This document shows, one piece after another, positions 47,201 through 54,141 of a stretch of DNA of 54,736 nucleotides. The notes below the pieces were generated by a model that made no database searches, had not been told where the DNA came from, and was given only the letters and a program-made list of their open reading frames with translations. Positions within the stretch are counted from its first letter, which is position 1, and each line of letters opens with the position of its first letter. The position numbers and the translations under genes are program-made. This DNA comes from Mycobacterium sp. (GTDB taxonomy: Bacteria; Actinomycetota; Actinomycetes; Mycobacteriales; Mycobacteriaceae): contig JAOPUT010000290.1 in assembly GCA_025963385.1 (NCBI GenBank), positions 1 to 54,736 on the forward strand, written 5' to 3'.

Positions 47201-49375
47201 TTGCCGTGGGCGCGCAGCGGCCATCTCACGGTGCCGCGCGGAGGCGACTACGCGCTGGCGCCCACCGAACGCGGTGCGATCGACAACCTGCGGCTGACCG
47301 AGGTGGATGTGCCGCCGCCTGCCGATGGCTATGTCCAGGTCCGGGTCGAGGCCGCGGGACTCAACTTCCGAGACGTGCTCAACGTCCTTGGCCTCTACCC
47401 TGGTGATCCGGGCCCGATCGGCGGCGACTTCGCCGGCGTAGTCACCCAATTGGGTAGTGGCGCTACCAGAGTCGAAGTCGGTCAACGCGTCTACGGCTTC
47501 ATGCAGGGCGCGTTCGCCAGCCGGTTCAACGTGCCGGAACAGTTGCTGGCGCCGATCCCCGACGGGGTGAGCGCGGTCGAGGCGGCCACCATTCCCGCGG
47601 CGGCGCTGACGGTCCGGCTCGCGTTCGACTGGGCGCAGCTGAAGCCCGGTGAACGGGTGCTCATTCACGCCGCCAGTGGTGGTGTCGGCCTGGCTGCGAT
47701 CCAAATGGCACAGCAGTGCGGTGCCACGGTCTTCGCCACGGCCAGCACCTTCAAACGCGCGACGCTGCGCAAGATGGGCGTGAAGTACGTCTACGATTCG
47801 CGCACCACGGACTTTGCCGACCAGATCTTGGCGGATACCGGCGGCTCGGGTGTGGATGTGGTGCTCAACAGCCTGACCAGCGAAGGTTTCCTCGAGGCGA
47901 CCGTGCGGGCCACCGCCCAGAATGGCCGCTTCCTCGAGATCGCCAAGCGCGACATCTGGACGCCGGAGCAGATGGCGGAGGCCCGTCCCGACATCGCGTA
48001 CGAGATCGTGGCGCTGGACACGGTGACCATCCAAGAGCCAGAGCGCATTCGGGCCTTGTTGACCGAGGTGTCGGAAGGGTTGGCCAAGGGCGAATGGACG
48101 CCACTGCCCGCCGAGATCTACCCGCTGACCGAGGCGAGGGCCGCGTTCCGCCGCATGCAGCAGGCGCGGCACATCGGAAAGATCGTGTGCCAGATACCGA
48201 ACCCGCTGCAGCCGCGAGCCGATCGGAGCTATCTGATCACCGGCGGCCTCGGTGCGATCGGCCTGCACACCGCGTCGTATCTGGCTCAGCTCGGAGCCGG
48301 TGACATCGTGTTGACCAGTCGGCGCGCGCCCGATGCGGACGCGCAACGGGTGATCGATGACATCACCGAGCGGTACAAGAGCCGCATCCACGTCTTCGCG
48401 GCCGATGTCGGCGAGGAGTCCGAGGTCGAGAAGCTGTTGCAGCGGATCCGCGCCGAGTTGCCGCCGCTCGCCGGGGTGGCACATTTGGCCGGCGTGCTCG
48501 ACGATGCGCTGCTGGGTCAACAGAGTGTGGAGCGATTCCGGACGACGTTGGCGGCCAAGGCCTTCGGCGCCTGCCACCTGGACCGTTTGACGAAGGACGA
48601 CGAGCTGGACTTCTTCATCGTGTCTTCTTCGGTGTCCGCCTTGTTCGGTTCACCCGGTCAGGCCAATTACGCGACCGCCAATGCGTTGCTCGACGGCCTG
48701 ATCGCGCAGCGAAGAGCGCAAGGCTTGCCCGCCACCGGTGTCAACTTCGGCCCCTGGGCCCAAGGCGGCATGGCCTCTTCAGAGGCGGCGAGCGCGAATA
48801 TCGGCGCGCAGGGCCTGATTCCGCTGGAGCCGTCAGCCGCATTGAGCGCACTCGCCGAGGTCGTCGCCAACGGAACCGGCCAGGCCACCGTCATCAAGGC
48901 CAACTGGCAACGGGCTGCGAAGGTGCTTGGCAGCTCGCGTCCACCGATCCTCGACCTGGTATTGCCGAGTGCCGTCGGAGAGGTGACCGGTGACAGTGAG
49001 TTGCTCAAGCAGCTGCAGGAGATACCGGTGCCGCAGCGCGCCGGCTTCGTGACAGAATTCCTTCAGCGCGAGGTGCAGAACTTCCTGCGGCTGGCGCAAC
49101 CGCCCGCCGCATCCAGTCGGTTCCTGGACCTGGGCACGGATTCACTGATGGCGATCGAACTCCGCAACCGGTTGCACAGTCAGTTCGGCGGCGCGTTCAC
49201 GATCAACGCGACCGCGGTATTCGACTATCCGTCCATCGGCGGGCTCGCCGAGTATCTGGTGAGTCAGATGCCCGACGCGGAATCGCCGAAGGAGGAGCCG
49301 CAGCCGGTCGCACCGGCGGAGGGGGCTTCAGAAGAGGCTTCGGAAAAGGCTTCGGAAGAGGCTGAGGTCTCCTAG
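38252..49375 (+). CDS. pks: Bimodular type I polyketide synthase for phleic acid (TPP locus)
   Basis: 3707 residues from ATG 38252, placed by AAGGAGA 7 nt upstream; the in-frame ATG at 38234 precedes that RBS. Module 1: KS (C184; EAHGTGTSLGDPIE; NIGHLEAAAG), AT (GHSVG S646; H744AFH), KR (LVTGGLGSIG near 1213; Y1355), ACP (S1522). Module 2: KS (C1758), AT (S2208; H2306AFH), DH (H2509 in HVIYGTVVVP; D2679), ER (HAASGGVGLAA near 3139), KR (Y3473), ACP (S3631). Both ATs are malonyl-type, so chains are unbranched. No thioesterase is present, consistent with release by PapA3. Module 1 has no DH or ER: ~325 residues separate its LPTYPF post-AT motif (~887) from the KR Rossmann motif, with no H-x3-G-x4-P. 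It is reported to build C36-C40 phleic acids by iterative use. The C-terminus carries a tandem repeat. Confidence 0.93.
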   Translation: MRSAEHPNDSAPRFAIVGYAARFPGAPDADGFWDVLRDGRDAISEVPKDRWDVDEFFDAEPGVPGKVVTRRAGFVDDVTGFDAPFFGMSTREVRMMDPQHRLLLELAWSAVEHSGTAPTALANTNTGVFVGLATHDYLGMASDKLNYPEIEAYMAIGTSNAAAAGRISYRLGLQGPAVAVDTACSSSLVAIHQACQALRLGECDLALAGGANVLLTPATMITFSHAHMLAPDGRCKTFDAAADGYVRGEGCGVIVIKRLEDAIADGDRIRAVIRGSAINQDGASGGLTVPNGIAQQRVIADALKRADLEPSDVGYLEAHGTGTSLGDPIEAQAAGAAYGIGREASRPLLIGSAKTNIGHLEAAAGIAGVIKVILSLEHEILPKHLHFDNPSPHIPWDRLAVEVLKETVPWERNDRPRIAGVSSFGFAGTNAHVLLEEAPVSPPRTVEQPADSRFSVLPLSARTPAALGEVADQYRSWLSAHPEATLADVCFTAGAGRAHLEHRAALVVNSRESAIELLGALADDRPALGLVRGESHDTPKTAWLFTGQGSQYPGMAKELFDTEPVFAETLKRCAAAVADVLEKPLLDVIFDVGASEATGQGSDSPNSEETLRQTSYAQPALFAVELGLARLWQSWGFEPDVVLGHSVGQYSAACVAGVFSLEDGALLMAERGRLFGSLPAGGRMVAVFAAAERVEGLTDEFPSLSVAAYNGVNTVLSGPAEELEKALAPLAADGVRCDWLDTSHAFHSALLDPILDEFEEYAQRFDFNTPQRILIDNRTGTALGRSMKLDGAYWRRHARQPVEFAKSVRTLAELNCKLLLEIGPRPVLTAAALGAWPDPATAPKVVASLRRNVADHRQITEAVADAYVLGAQPEFAALRQAHARKLDLPTYPFEHRQYWFSDNWDANRDTAKPQQHVGASTRAVRLLEDGRIEELATLLGGASGDQQTLNVLTKLAAQHNQQRTTQSITDDRYEIRWEKSTASSSGTEAGEASAWILIGDDTGAVQPLVDVLTARGHRHRFFGLPVSDADEEQLADALRTAAADDPTTRIVHVAALDSGGAPSTRSLLRMQHKILGGTRRLFRAAIAAELRRPIWVVTRGAQRVTDADTVSPDQSCLWGFGRAAALELPQVWGGLADLSGGTTGASEATGDVTDEWSRFVHQVSVTPPESASREDQIALRDQAVYVPRLVRRDEQPSATPLELRDHATYLVTGGLGSIGLEIAGHLAAHGAKHLVLTSRREPSEAARQRIDALSEQHGCTFRVIAGDVADAHDIARLLATVQAELPPLAGIVHAAGELGTTALSNLDDAEVDRVFAGKVWGAWHLSEAAADLQLDFFVSTSSIASVWGGFGQTAYGAANAFLDGLAWRLREQGIPGVSVNFGPWSAGMADAESRARLEKRGVRTLSPSDALAGLADVVATAGAQGPAQGVVARIDWARFLPLYQQAGKRAFLAEFEREVPDTAPVVTPSGKTQLVERLTNAPVQQRKKLLTDYLRDAVAEVTRVDTAEIREDAGFFDLGMDSLMAVELRQRIEQGVGKDIPITLVMDHPRLSDVADYLLGEVLGLKEQAATKPGPQLASVAPMRTDEPIAIVAVSCRFPGAPDPEAFWEVLSGGVDAIREVPEDRFDIDEFYDPDPETPGKTYTRFGGFLDGIDGFDPEFFGISPREAVWIEPQQRLTLETAWEGLERAGYAPSAMRGSKTGIFMGVAANEYAHLLSSESIDKIEPYFITGNALNAISGRVAFALGLEGPAMAVDTACSSALVAVHQACQALRFGDCDVALAGGVNVLLSPVTVIAASRARMLSPVGRCKTFDASADGYVRSEGCGILVLKRLSDAVRDGDRVCAVISSSAVNQDGASSGLTVPNGGAQQRLIGTALTRAGLTGGDVDYLEAHGTGTPLGDPIEVQAAAAAYGGSRDEDRPLLMGSVKTNIGHTESASGAAGLIKVVLSLQHEVLPQSLHFDKPSPHIPWDSLPVRVVGESIPWHADGRPRRAGVSSFGFTGTNAHVLIEEAPAQAAEESDTDEQPFNVLALSARSPEALVAVAQRYESWLKARPDVDLADVCFTAGTGRSHFEHRAALVVDSVEGARESLAELAENRLRPGVVRGEHTNRPTTAWLFTGQGSQYPGMARELFDAEPVFAETVTRCADAVKDILPLPLLDVLLATDRETGERLRHTSFAQPAIFAVELGLARMWQSWGIEPDVVLGHSVGQYAAACVAGVFSLEDGARLMAERGRMFGSLPEGGRMVAVFTDAKHVEEIAGEFPRVSVGAYNGPNTVLSGPGEDLEHVVARFDGEGIRCTWLETSHAFHSELLDPVLDEFESYAAQLQFAVPTLPLVCNRTGAVLATQTPLDAQYWRRHSRQPVQFAESVRTVAALGCSVLMELGPQPVLTGAAVQVWPEHLAAPRAIVSLRKGVGDRRQIADALAAAYVGGHRPNFAALHRQPRRRLELPTYPFQHRRFWPKTSGIAGSGVHGAAVSGILGSAKDLASGDTVYTSRLSVKSQPWLSDHVIYGTVVVPGATYAAMALAAVGTPAQAKDVFFYEPIILPEKSSREVQLTLHPLDDGSGSKFQVHSRAYGVTDADWSLNAEGTVVAGVADDTDEPASENDPVDEAIERLNRMRPQELFETFADLELAWGPTWSGSLKSLWLGEGEAIGDIIVGEELAEQLGTEPMHPVLMDLCTGVAFPAFPALLAAEQGVNDLFLPLRYGQVTLREKMPRRFYCRARWHTSALDSETQVFDLDYIDRDGRQLGGIRDFTVKRAPREALLRGLGGDATRLLYTVGWHEVPPPAPISDAEGVGNANGTWLIADFDELAAKVPGCIPFHRMTDPELLGQLLTQAHERGLPFSGVVWHATGRSPENSGTEESSADVAARLESELANLLSAVHTVQGGSQNGGVKLPHGLWIVTDRAVACESGEPVDPVQAALWGFGRTTINEEPALHCKLVDSDGSPEAVRTLADLLATPTDEPEIALRQGKLLASRLLPWARSGHLTVPRGGDYALAPTERGAIDNLRLTEVDVPPPADGYVQVRVEAAGLNFRDVLNVLGLYPGDPGPIGGDFAGVVTQLGSGATRVEVGQRVYGFMQGAFASRFNVPEQLLAPIPDGVSAVEAATIPAAALTVRLAFDWAQLKPGERVLIHAASGGVGLAAIQMAQQCGATVFATASTFKRATLRKMGVKYVYDSRTTDFADQILADTGGSGVDVVLNSLTSEGFLEATVRATAQNGRFLEIAKRDIWTPEQMAEARPDIAYEIVALDTVTIQEPERIRALLTEVSEGLAKGEWTPLPAEIYPLTEARAAFRRMQQARHIGKIVCQIPNPLQPRADRSYLITGGLGAIGLHTASYLAQLGAGDIVLTSRRAPDADAQRVIDDITERYKSRIHVFAADVGEESEVEKLLQRIRAELPPLAGVAHLAGVLDDALLGQQSVERFRTTLAAKAFGACHLDRLTKDDELDFFIVSSSVSALFGSPGQANYATANALLDGLIAQRRAQGLPATGVNFGPWAQGGMASSEAASANIGAQGLIPLEPSAALSALAEVVANGTGQATVIKANWQRAAKVLGSSRPPILDLVLPSAVGEVTGDSELLKQLQEIPVPQRAGFVTEFLQREVQNFLRLAQPPAASSRFLDLGTDSLMAIELRNRLHSQFGGAFTINATAVFDYPSIGGLAEYLVSQMPDAESPKEEPQPVAPAEGASEEASEKASEEAEVS
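49324..49359 (+). repeat. Three 12-bp tandem repeats at the pks 3' end
   Basis: GGCTTCAGAAGA, GGCTTCGGAAAA and GGCTTCGGAAGA follow one another in frame and encode ASEE-ASEK-ASEE, plus a partial fourth unit. They form the acidic tail after ACP2; copy number may vary between strains. Confidence 0.8.
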
Positions 49376-50451
49376 GCCCAGCGGGTGGCTTCGACCTCGT
49401 CGGGCAACTGGGTGTGCAGGGGCACGTCGAGCCCGTCGTAGATGCCCGGCTTCTGGGTCGCCAGCCACTCGATGGCCCCGAGCAGCCGGTTGGCCGCCGT
49501 GGTGTTGCCGCCGTCGGCACGGTTACCGCCTGGCAGGTCGGCGCGGCTGACGATGGTCAGCTGCGGGTCGCCGTCGACGACGACACGGTGGTCGCCTGCC
49601 CCCTCGTCGGGTTGTGGCCACTGCGGCGCGCAGGAGGGGTGGATGCGGGTGATGTGGTCGACGACGATGCGCTTCTTGCCGCCGGACCAGCCGATGATCT
49701 TCAGCCAGAAGGCGCCCTGGGTACCCTTCTCGAAGGGACCCATGACGGTGTCGACCGACTCCTCGAGCGGCAGCCGCTCCAACTCTTCGGTGATCTCGTC
49801 GATGTCCAGTCCCAACCCGCGCCCGATGAGCCGGATGTTGCCGCCCCAAACCATGGTCGGGATGGACGGCAGCAGCATCATCGGCACCTCGTCCATGGAC
49901 CCACCGAATCCGCACGACACCTTCACCGCGTACGGCTGGTCGTAGGTCGAGTAGTCGAAGATCTCCTGGCAGTAGATGGTCTTGATGCGCGTGCACAAGC
50001 CAGCGGCCATGACCGCGAGTGCGTCGTTGGCCCAGCCCGGGTCGACGCCGCTGACCAACATGGTGGCGCCGCCCTCCTCGGCGGCTGCGGTCAGTCGGTC
50101 GACCCACTCCTTGGGCGCCGAACGCGGGTCGTATAGCGAGTACAGCGACGGCGTCACGACGTGGACGCCTGCGCGGAGGCACCGCTCGATGTCGTCGATC
50201 GCTTCCTCGGGACGGATGTCGCCCGACGCCATGTAGGCCACGGCGTCGCACGCTGCCAACGCCGCGTCGACGTCGGTGGTGGCCGAGACGCCGGTCGGCT
50301 CGGCAAGCCCAGCGAACTCGGCGGCGTCCTTACCAGATTTGGCTGCCGACGAGGTGATTACGCCCGCGAGGCGCAGGCCGGGAAAGGCCACCGTCGACCG
50401 GATCGCCGTCGACCCCATATTGCCTGTTCCCCAGACCGCTACACGCCTCAT
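49372..50451 (-). CDS. Dihydrodipicolinate-reductase-like NAD(P)-binding protein
   Basis: 359 residues from ATG 50451 (AGGG 9 nt upstream). The Rossmann start RRVAVWGTGNMGSTAIRS is followed by ACDAVAYMASGDIRPEEAIDDIERCLRAGVHVVTPS, as in DapB-fold dehydrogenases; the C-terminal half (QGAFWLKIIGWSGGKKRIVVDHITRI) matches a mycobacterial family related to diaminopimelate/dihydrodipicolinate reductases of unknown substrate. It is not the housekeeping DapB. Its TAG overlaps the pks TAG at CTAG (49372-49375), so the two genes are tightly convergent. It is divergent from fadE5 across 247 bp. Confidence 0.8.
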   Translation of the reverse strand: MRRVAVWGTGNMGSTAIRSTVAFPGLRLAGVITSSAAKSGKDAAEFAGLAEPTGVSATTDVDAALAACDAVAYMASGDIRPEEAIDDIERCLRAGVHVVTPSLYSLYDPRSAPKEWVDRLTAAAEEGGATMLVSGVDPGWANDALAVMAAGLCTRIKTIYCQEIFDYSTYDQPYAVKVSCGFGGSMDEVPMMLLPSIPTMVWGGNIRLIGRGLGLDIDEITEELERLPLEESVDTVMGPFEKGTQGAFWLKIIGWSGGKKRIVVDHITRIHPSCAPQWPQPDEGAGDHRVVVDGDPQLTIVSRADLPGGNRADGGNTTAANRLLGAIEWLATQKPGIYDGLDVPLHTQLPDEVEATRWA

Positions 50452-50555
50452 TCGAGCTACCCTAATGGCCGTGCTGAGGCCGCTCGTGGCGGATCTCACA
50501 TCCATGAGAAAGTCCTGTTCACGGCGCCCAACCAACCGTTTGGGCAGGTGCGATC

Positions 50556-50651
50556 AACCACTTGGTTAGGTAGCTGGCAGAAATTTGCTCAGACTGCTTT
50601 GCGTTGAAGTTACCTGCCGGTATAGTTAACCGCAGTTACTGGTGGGTAACT
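50556..50651. promoter_or_regulatory. fadE5 promoter region with inverted repeats
   Basis: Holds AACC-ACTT-GGTT (50556-50567), AAGTTACC (50618-50625), TAGTTAAC (50623-50630 area) and the perfect repeat AGTTAC-tggtgg-GTAACT (50634-50651). Repeated GTTAC/GTAAC and GTTAAC elements suggest a TetR-type lipid regulator. The identity of the regulator is not visible. Confidence 0.5.
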
Positions 50652-50698
50652 TATTGTGAGTACCCAACCGCAGGTGGCATTCTCATCGAGGAGGAACA

Positions 50699-52534
50699 GT
50701 GAGCCACTACAAGAGCAACGTCCGTGACCAGGCCTTCAACCTGTTCGAGGTGTTCGGCGTCGACAAGGCGCTCGGCCAGGGCGCGTATGTAGACCTGGAC
50801 GAGGATTCGGCCCGCGAAATGCTTGCAGAGATCAGCAGGCTGGCCGAGGGACCGATCGCCGATTCGTTCGCCGAGGGCGACCGCAATCCCCCCGTCTTCG
50901 ATCCCGACAACCACACCGTCGCGCTGCCAGAGGCCTTCAAGAAGTCCGTCCGCGCGCTGCTCGACGGCGGCTGGGACAAGATCGGCCTCGACGAAGAACT
51001 CGGCGGCATGCCGATGCCTCGCGCGCTGCAGTGGGCCCTGATCGAGCACATCCTCGGCGCCAACCCCGCCGTCTACATGTATGCGATGGGGGCCGGCTTC
51101 GCCCAGATCATGCACCACCTCGGCACCGAAGAGCAGAAGAAGTGGGCCGTGCTCGCCGCCGAGCGCGGCTGGACCTCGACCATGGTGCTGACCGAGCCGG
51201 ACGCCGGTTCCGACGTCGGCGCGGGCCGCACCAAGGCCGTCCAGCAGCCCGACGGCACCTGGCACATCGACGGCGTGAAGCGCTTCATCACCTCCGGTGA
51301 CGCGGACGACCTCGGTGAGAACATCCTGCACCTCGTGCTGGCCCGCCCCGAGGGTGCCGGACCGGGCACCAAGGGGCTTTCGCTGTTCTTCGTGCCGAAG
51401 TACCACTTCGATCCCGAGACCGGCGAGCCCGGCGAGCGCAACGGCGTCTTCGTCACCAACGTCGAGCACAAGATGGGCCTCAAGGTCTCCGCGACCTGCG
51501 AGCTGTCCTTTGGGCAGCACGACGTACCCGCCGTCGGCTGGCTCGTCGGCGAGGTGCACGAAGGCATAGCGCAAATGTTCGACGTCATCGAGCAGGCCCG
51601 AATGATGGTGGGCACCAAGGCCATCGCGACGCTGTCGACCGGCTATCTCAACGCGCTCGAGTACGCCAAGGAGCGCGTGCAGGGCTCGGACATGACGCAG
51701 ATGACCGACAAGACCGCGCCGCGCGTGAGCATCACTCACCACCCGGACGTCCGTCGGTCCCTGATGACCCAAAAGGCCTACGCCGAGGGGTTGCGCGCGC
51801 TGTACCTGTACACCTCGACGTTCCAGGACGCGCCGGTCGCCAAGATCGTGCACGGCGTGGACGCCGAGCTGGCCACCAAGGTCAACGACCTGCTGCTCCC
51901 GATCGTCAAGGGTGTCGGTTCGGAGCAGGCGTACGCCAAGCTGACCGAATCGCTGCAGACGTTCGGCGGGTCCGGCTTCCTGCAGGACTACCCGATCGAG
52001 CAGTACATCCGCGACGCCAAGATCGACTCGCTCTACGAGGGCACCACGGCCATCCAGGCGCAGGACTTCTTCTTCCGCAAGATCGTGCGGGACAAGGGCG
52101 TTGCACTGGGTTACATTGCGAACGAGATCGACCAGTTCGTGAAGAACGAGTCGGGCAACGGCCGGCTGAAGGCTGAGCGGGCGCTGCTCGCGACCGCTCT
52201 GGCCGACGTGCAAGGCATGGCCGCGACGCTCACCGGTTACCTGATGGCCGCGCAGGAGGATCCTCAGAGCCTCTACAAGGTGGGGCTGGGCTCCGTGCGC
52301 TTCCTGATGAGCGTCGGCGACCTGGTGCTCGGCTGGCTGCTGCAGAAGCAGGCGGTCGTCGCCGTTGCCGCGCTGGACGATGGCGCCACTGGTGCCGACA
52401 AGTCCTTCTACGAGGGCAAGGTCGCGGTCGCGTCGTTCTTCGCGAAGAACTTCCTGCCGCTGCTCACCAGCACCAAGTTGGTCATCGACACGATCGACAA
52501 CGACGTGATGGAACTCGACGAGGCGTCCTTCTAG
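50699..52534 (+). CDS. fadE5: Broad-range acyl-CoA dehydrogenase FadE5
   Basis: 611 residues from GTG 50699 (AGGAGGAAC 6 nt upstream). Long-type ACAD: the FAD-loop motif [59 protein letters not shown], and the C-terminal [40 protein letters not shown] with the catalytic Glu region. The N-terminal [22 protein letters not shown] is typical of FadE5 (Rv0244c). It oxidises acyl-CoAs of many lengths in beta-oxidation. Its position next to the TPP genes suggests a link to fatty acid supply, but no dedicated role is shown. A strong terminator follows. Confidence 0.93.
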   Translation: MSHYKSNVRDQAFNLFEVFGVDKALGQGAYVDLDEDSAREMLAEISRLAEGPIADSFAEGDRNPPVFDPDNHTVALPEAFKKSVRALLDGGWDKIGLDEELGGMPMPRALQWALIEHILGANPAVYMYAMGAGFAQIMHHLGTEEQKKWAVLAAERGWTSTMVLTEPDAGSDVGAGRTKAVQQPDGTWHIDGVKRFITSGDADDLGENILHLVLARPEGAGPGTKGLSLFFVPKYHFDPETGEPGERNGVFVTNVEHKMGLKVSATCELSFGQHDVPAVGWLVGEVHEGIAQMFDVIEQARMMVGTKAIATLSTGYLNALEYAKERVQGSDMTQMTDKTAPRVSITHHPDVRRSLMTQKAYAEGLRALYLYTSTFQDAPVAKIVHGVDAELATKVNDLLLPIVKGVGSEQAYAKLTESLQTFGGSGFLQDYPIEQYIRDAKIDSLYEGTTAIQAQDFFFRKIVRDKGVALGYIANEIDQFVKNESGNGRLKAERALLATALADVQGMAATLTGYLMAAQEDPQSLYKVGLGSVRFLMSVGDLVLGWLLQKQAVVAVAALDDGATGADKSFYEGKVAVASFFAKNFLPLLTSTKLVIDTIDNDVMELDEASF

Positions 52535-52547
52535 GAACTACACGCTC

Positions 52548-52574
52548 AAGGCCCCCGCCACGCGGGGGCCTTTT
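52548..52574 (+). terminator. Intrinsic terminator of fadE5
   Basis: AAGGCCCCCGC (52548-52558), loop CAC, GCGGGGGCCTT (52562-52572) then TT and a GCGTTT: perfect 11-bp stem with a short T-run, 14 bp past the fadE5 stop. Confidence 0.92.
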
Positions 52575-52659
52575 GCGTTTCCCATGAACCTCACCGCCGC
52601 TGGCCTCATGATGGCGCTCACTTTGGGAGACGCTCAGGTTTTGTTGCGACCATGTAACA

Positions 52660-54138
52660 GTGCCCGTTTCACACGTTCCCGTTGCCGTGACCCTCTTGGC
52701 CGCCGACGCGCCCGCGAACTACCGCCACGGGTTGTCGCTGCTGCAGGGCTGGTTGCCGCTGACTCTGCAGGCCATCGCTGTCATCGTGCTGGCCCTGGCG
52801 ATCGGTTGGCGCACCAGGCGGTGGCGACTCGTCTGGCTGCCGGTATCGATCGTGATCGGGCTGGCGGTCGCTGCGTGGGCGCACTGGTTCGTCGACTCGC
52901 AGGGAATGGCGGGCGACCCGGCCCCGGACTCGCTGTGGATATGGACCGGCCTGACGGGCTTCGCGCTCGGCGTGGCGGTGTTGGGCTGGCGCGGCATCAA
53001 GTGGCGACGGGCCGCCGCGGTGACAGCAGTCCCGCTGTGCCTGCTCGGCACCGGGCTGGCCCTGAACACCTGGGTGGGTTACTTCCCCACCGTCCAGGTC
53101 GCCTGGAATCAGCTGACCGCGGGAGCGCTGCCCGACGAAACGGACGCCACCACCATCGCCGCCATGCAGCAGGCCCACACCGTGCTCGACCACGGCAGCG
53201 TCGTCCCGGTGGACATCCCCCCGACGGCCTCAGGCTTCAAGCACCGGACGGAACTGGTCTACCTACCGCCCAAGTGGTTCTCCACCAACCCCCCGCCCAA
53301 ACTCCCGGTCGTCATGATGATCGCGGGCGAGTTCAACACCCCGGCCGACTGGCTGCGCACCGGCAACGCCGCAGCGATCATCGACGGCTTCGCGGCGACG
53401 CACGGAGGTAATGCGCCGGTGTTCGTGTTCGTCGACTCCGGTGGGTCGTTCAACAACGACACCGAATGCGTCAACGGTGTTCGGGGAAACGTGGCTGACC
53501 ACCTGACGAAGGACGTGGTGCCGTACGTGAACTCGCACTACGGCACGAGTCCCAGCAGCGCCAACTGGGGCGTCGTCGGCTGGTCGATGGGTGGCACGTG
53601 CGCGGTCGATCTCACCGTGATGCATCCCGAGTTGTTCAGCAGTTTCGTCGACATCGCAGGCGACACGGGGCCGAACGCAGGCACGAAGGACCAGACCATC
53701 TCCCGGCTCTACAGTGGGAACGCCGATGCGTGGGCGGAATTCGATCCGTCCACGGTCATCACCAAACATGGTCCTTACCAAGGAGTTTCGGGATGGTTCG
53801 CCATCTCGACGGACAAGCCCACTCAGCACAAGTCCAACCAGGGCGACGATGCAGTTGGGCTCGGCGGACGCGACGCGGCAGGAAACCCGGGCGATCAGAC
53901 CCAGGCGGCCAATTCCCTGTGCACCCTCGGCCGGGCCAACGGCATAACGTGCGCGGTCGTGCCAACGACGGGCCGTCACGACTGGCCGCTGGCGACCCAG
54001 GTCTTCACGGCGTCGATGCCCTGGCTGTCTGGGGCAGTTCACACGCCGGGCGTCCCAACCGTCCCGCTGCCAAAAGGCTCGCTGGCAGCGCCAGCAGCAC
54101 CGCCCGCCACGGCTTTGGCTGCGCCGCAGGGGCGCTGA
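52660..54138 (+). CDS. Membrane-anchored esterase (alpha/beta hydrolase)
   Basis: 492 residues from GTG 52660; no RBS is evident, so the start is uncertain. Residues ~20-150 hold about four membrane helices (PLTLQAIAVIVLALAIGW, LVWLPVSIVIGLAVAAWAHWF, LWIWTGLTGFALGVAVLGW, AVTAVPLCLLGTGLALN). The outer part is an esterase-D/mycolyltransferase-like hydrolase: LPVVMMIAGEF, nucleophile elbow GWSMGG, acid region and TTGRHDWPL histidine. An Ala/Pro-rich tail ends the protein. This topology suits acyl-ester hydrolysis or transfer on the outer face of the membrane. Substrate unknown; a role in envelope lipids is inference. Confidence 0.75.
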   Translation: MPVSHVPVAVTLLAADAPANYRHGLSLLQGWLPLTLQAIAVIVLALAIGWRTRRWRLVWLPVSIVIGLAVAAWAHWFVDSQGMAGDPAPDSLWIWTGLTGFALGVAVLGWRGIKWRRAAAVTAVPLCLLGTGLALNTWVGYFPTVQVAWNQLTAGALPDETDATTIAAMQQAHTVLDHGSVVPVDIPPTASGFKHRTELVYLPPKWFSTNPPPKLPVVMMIAGEFNTPADWLRTGNAAAIIDGFAATHGGNAPVFVFVDSGGSFNNDTECVNGVRGNVADHLTKDVVPYVNSHYGTSPSSANWGVVGWSMGGTCAVDLTVMHPELFSSFVDIAGDTGPNAGTKDQTISRLYSGNADAWAEFDPSTVITKHGPYQGVSGWFAISTDKPTQHKSNQGDDAVGLGGRDAAGNPGDQTQAANSLCTLGRANGITCAVVPTTGRHDWPLATQVFTASMPWLSGAVHTPGVPTVPLPKGSLAAPAAPPATALAAPQGR

Positions 54139-54141
54139 GCC

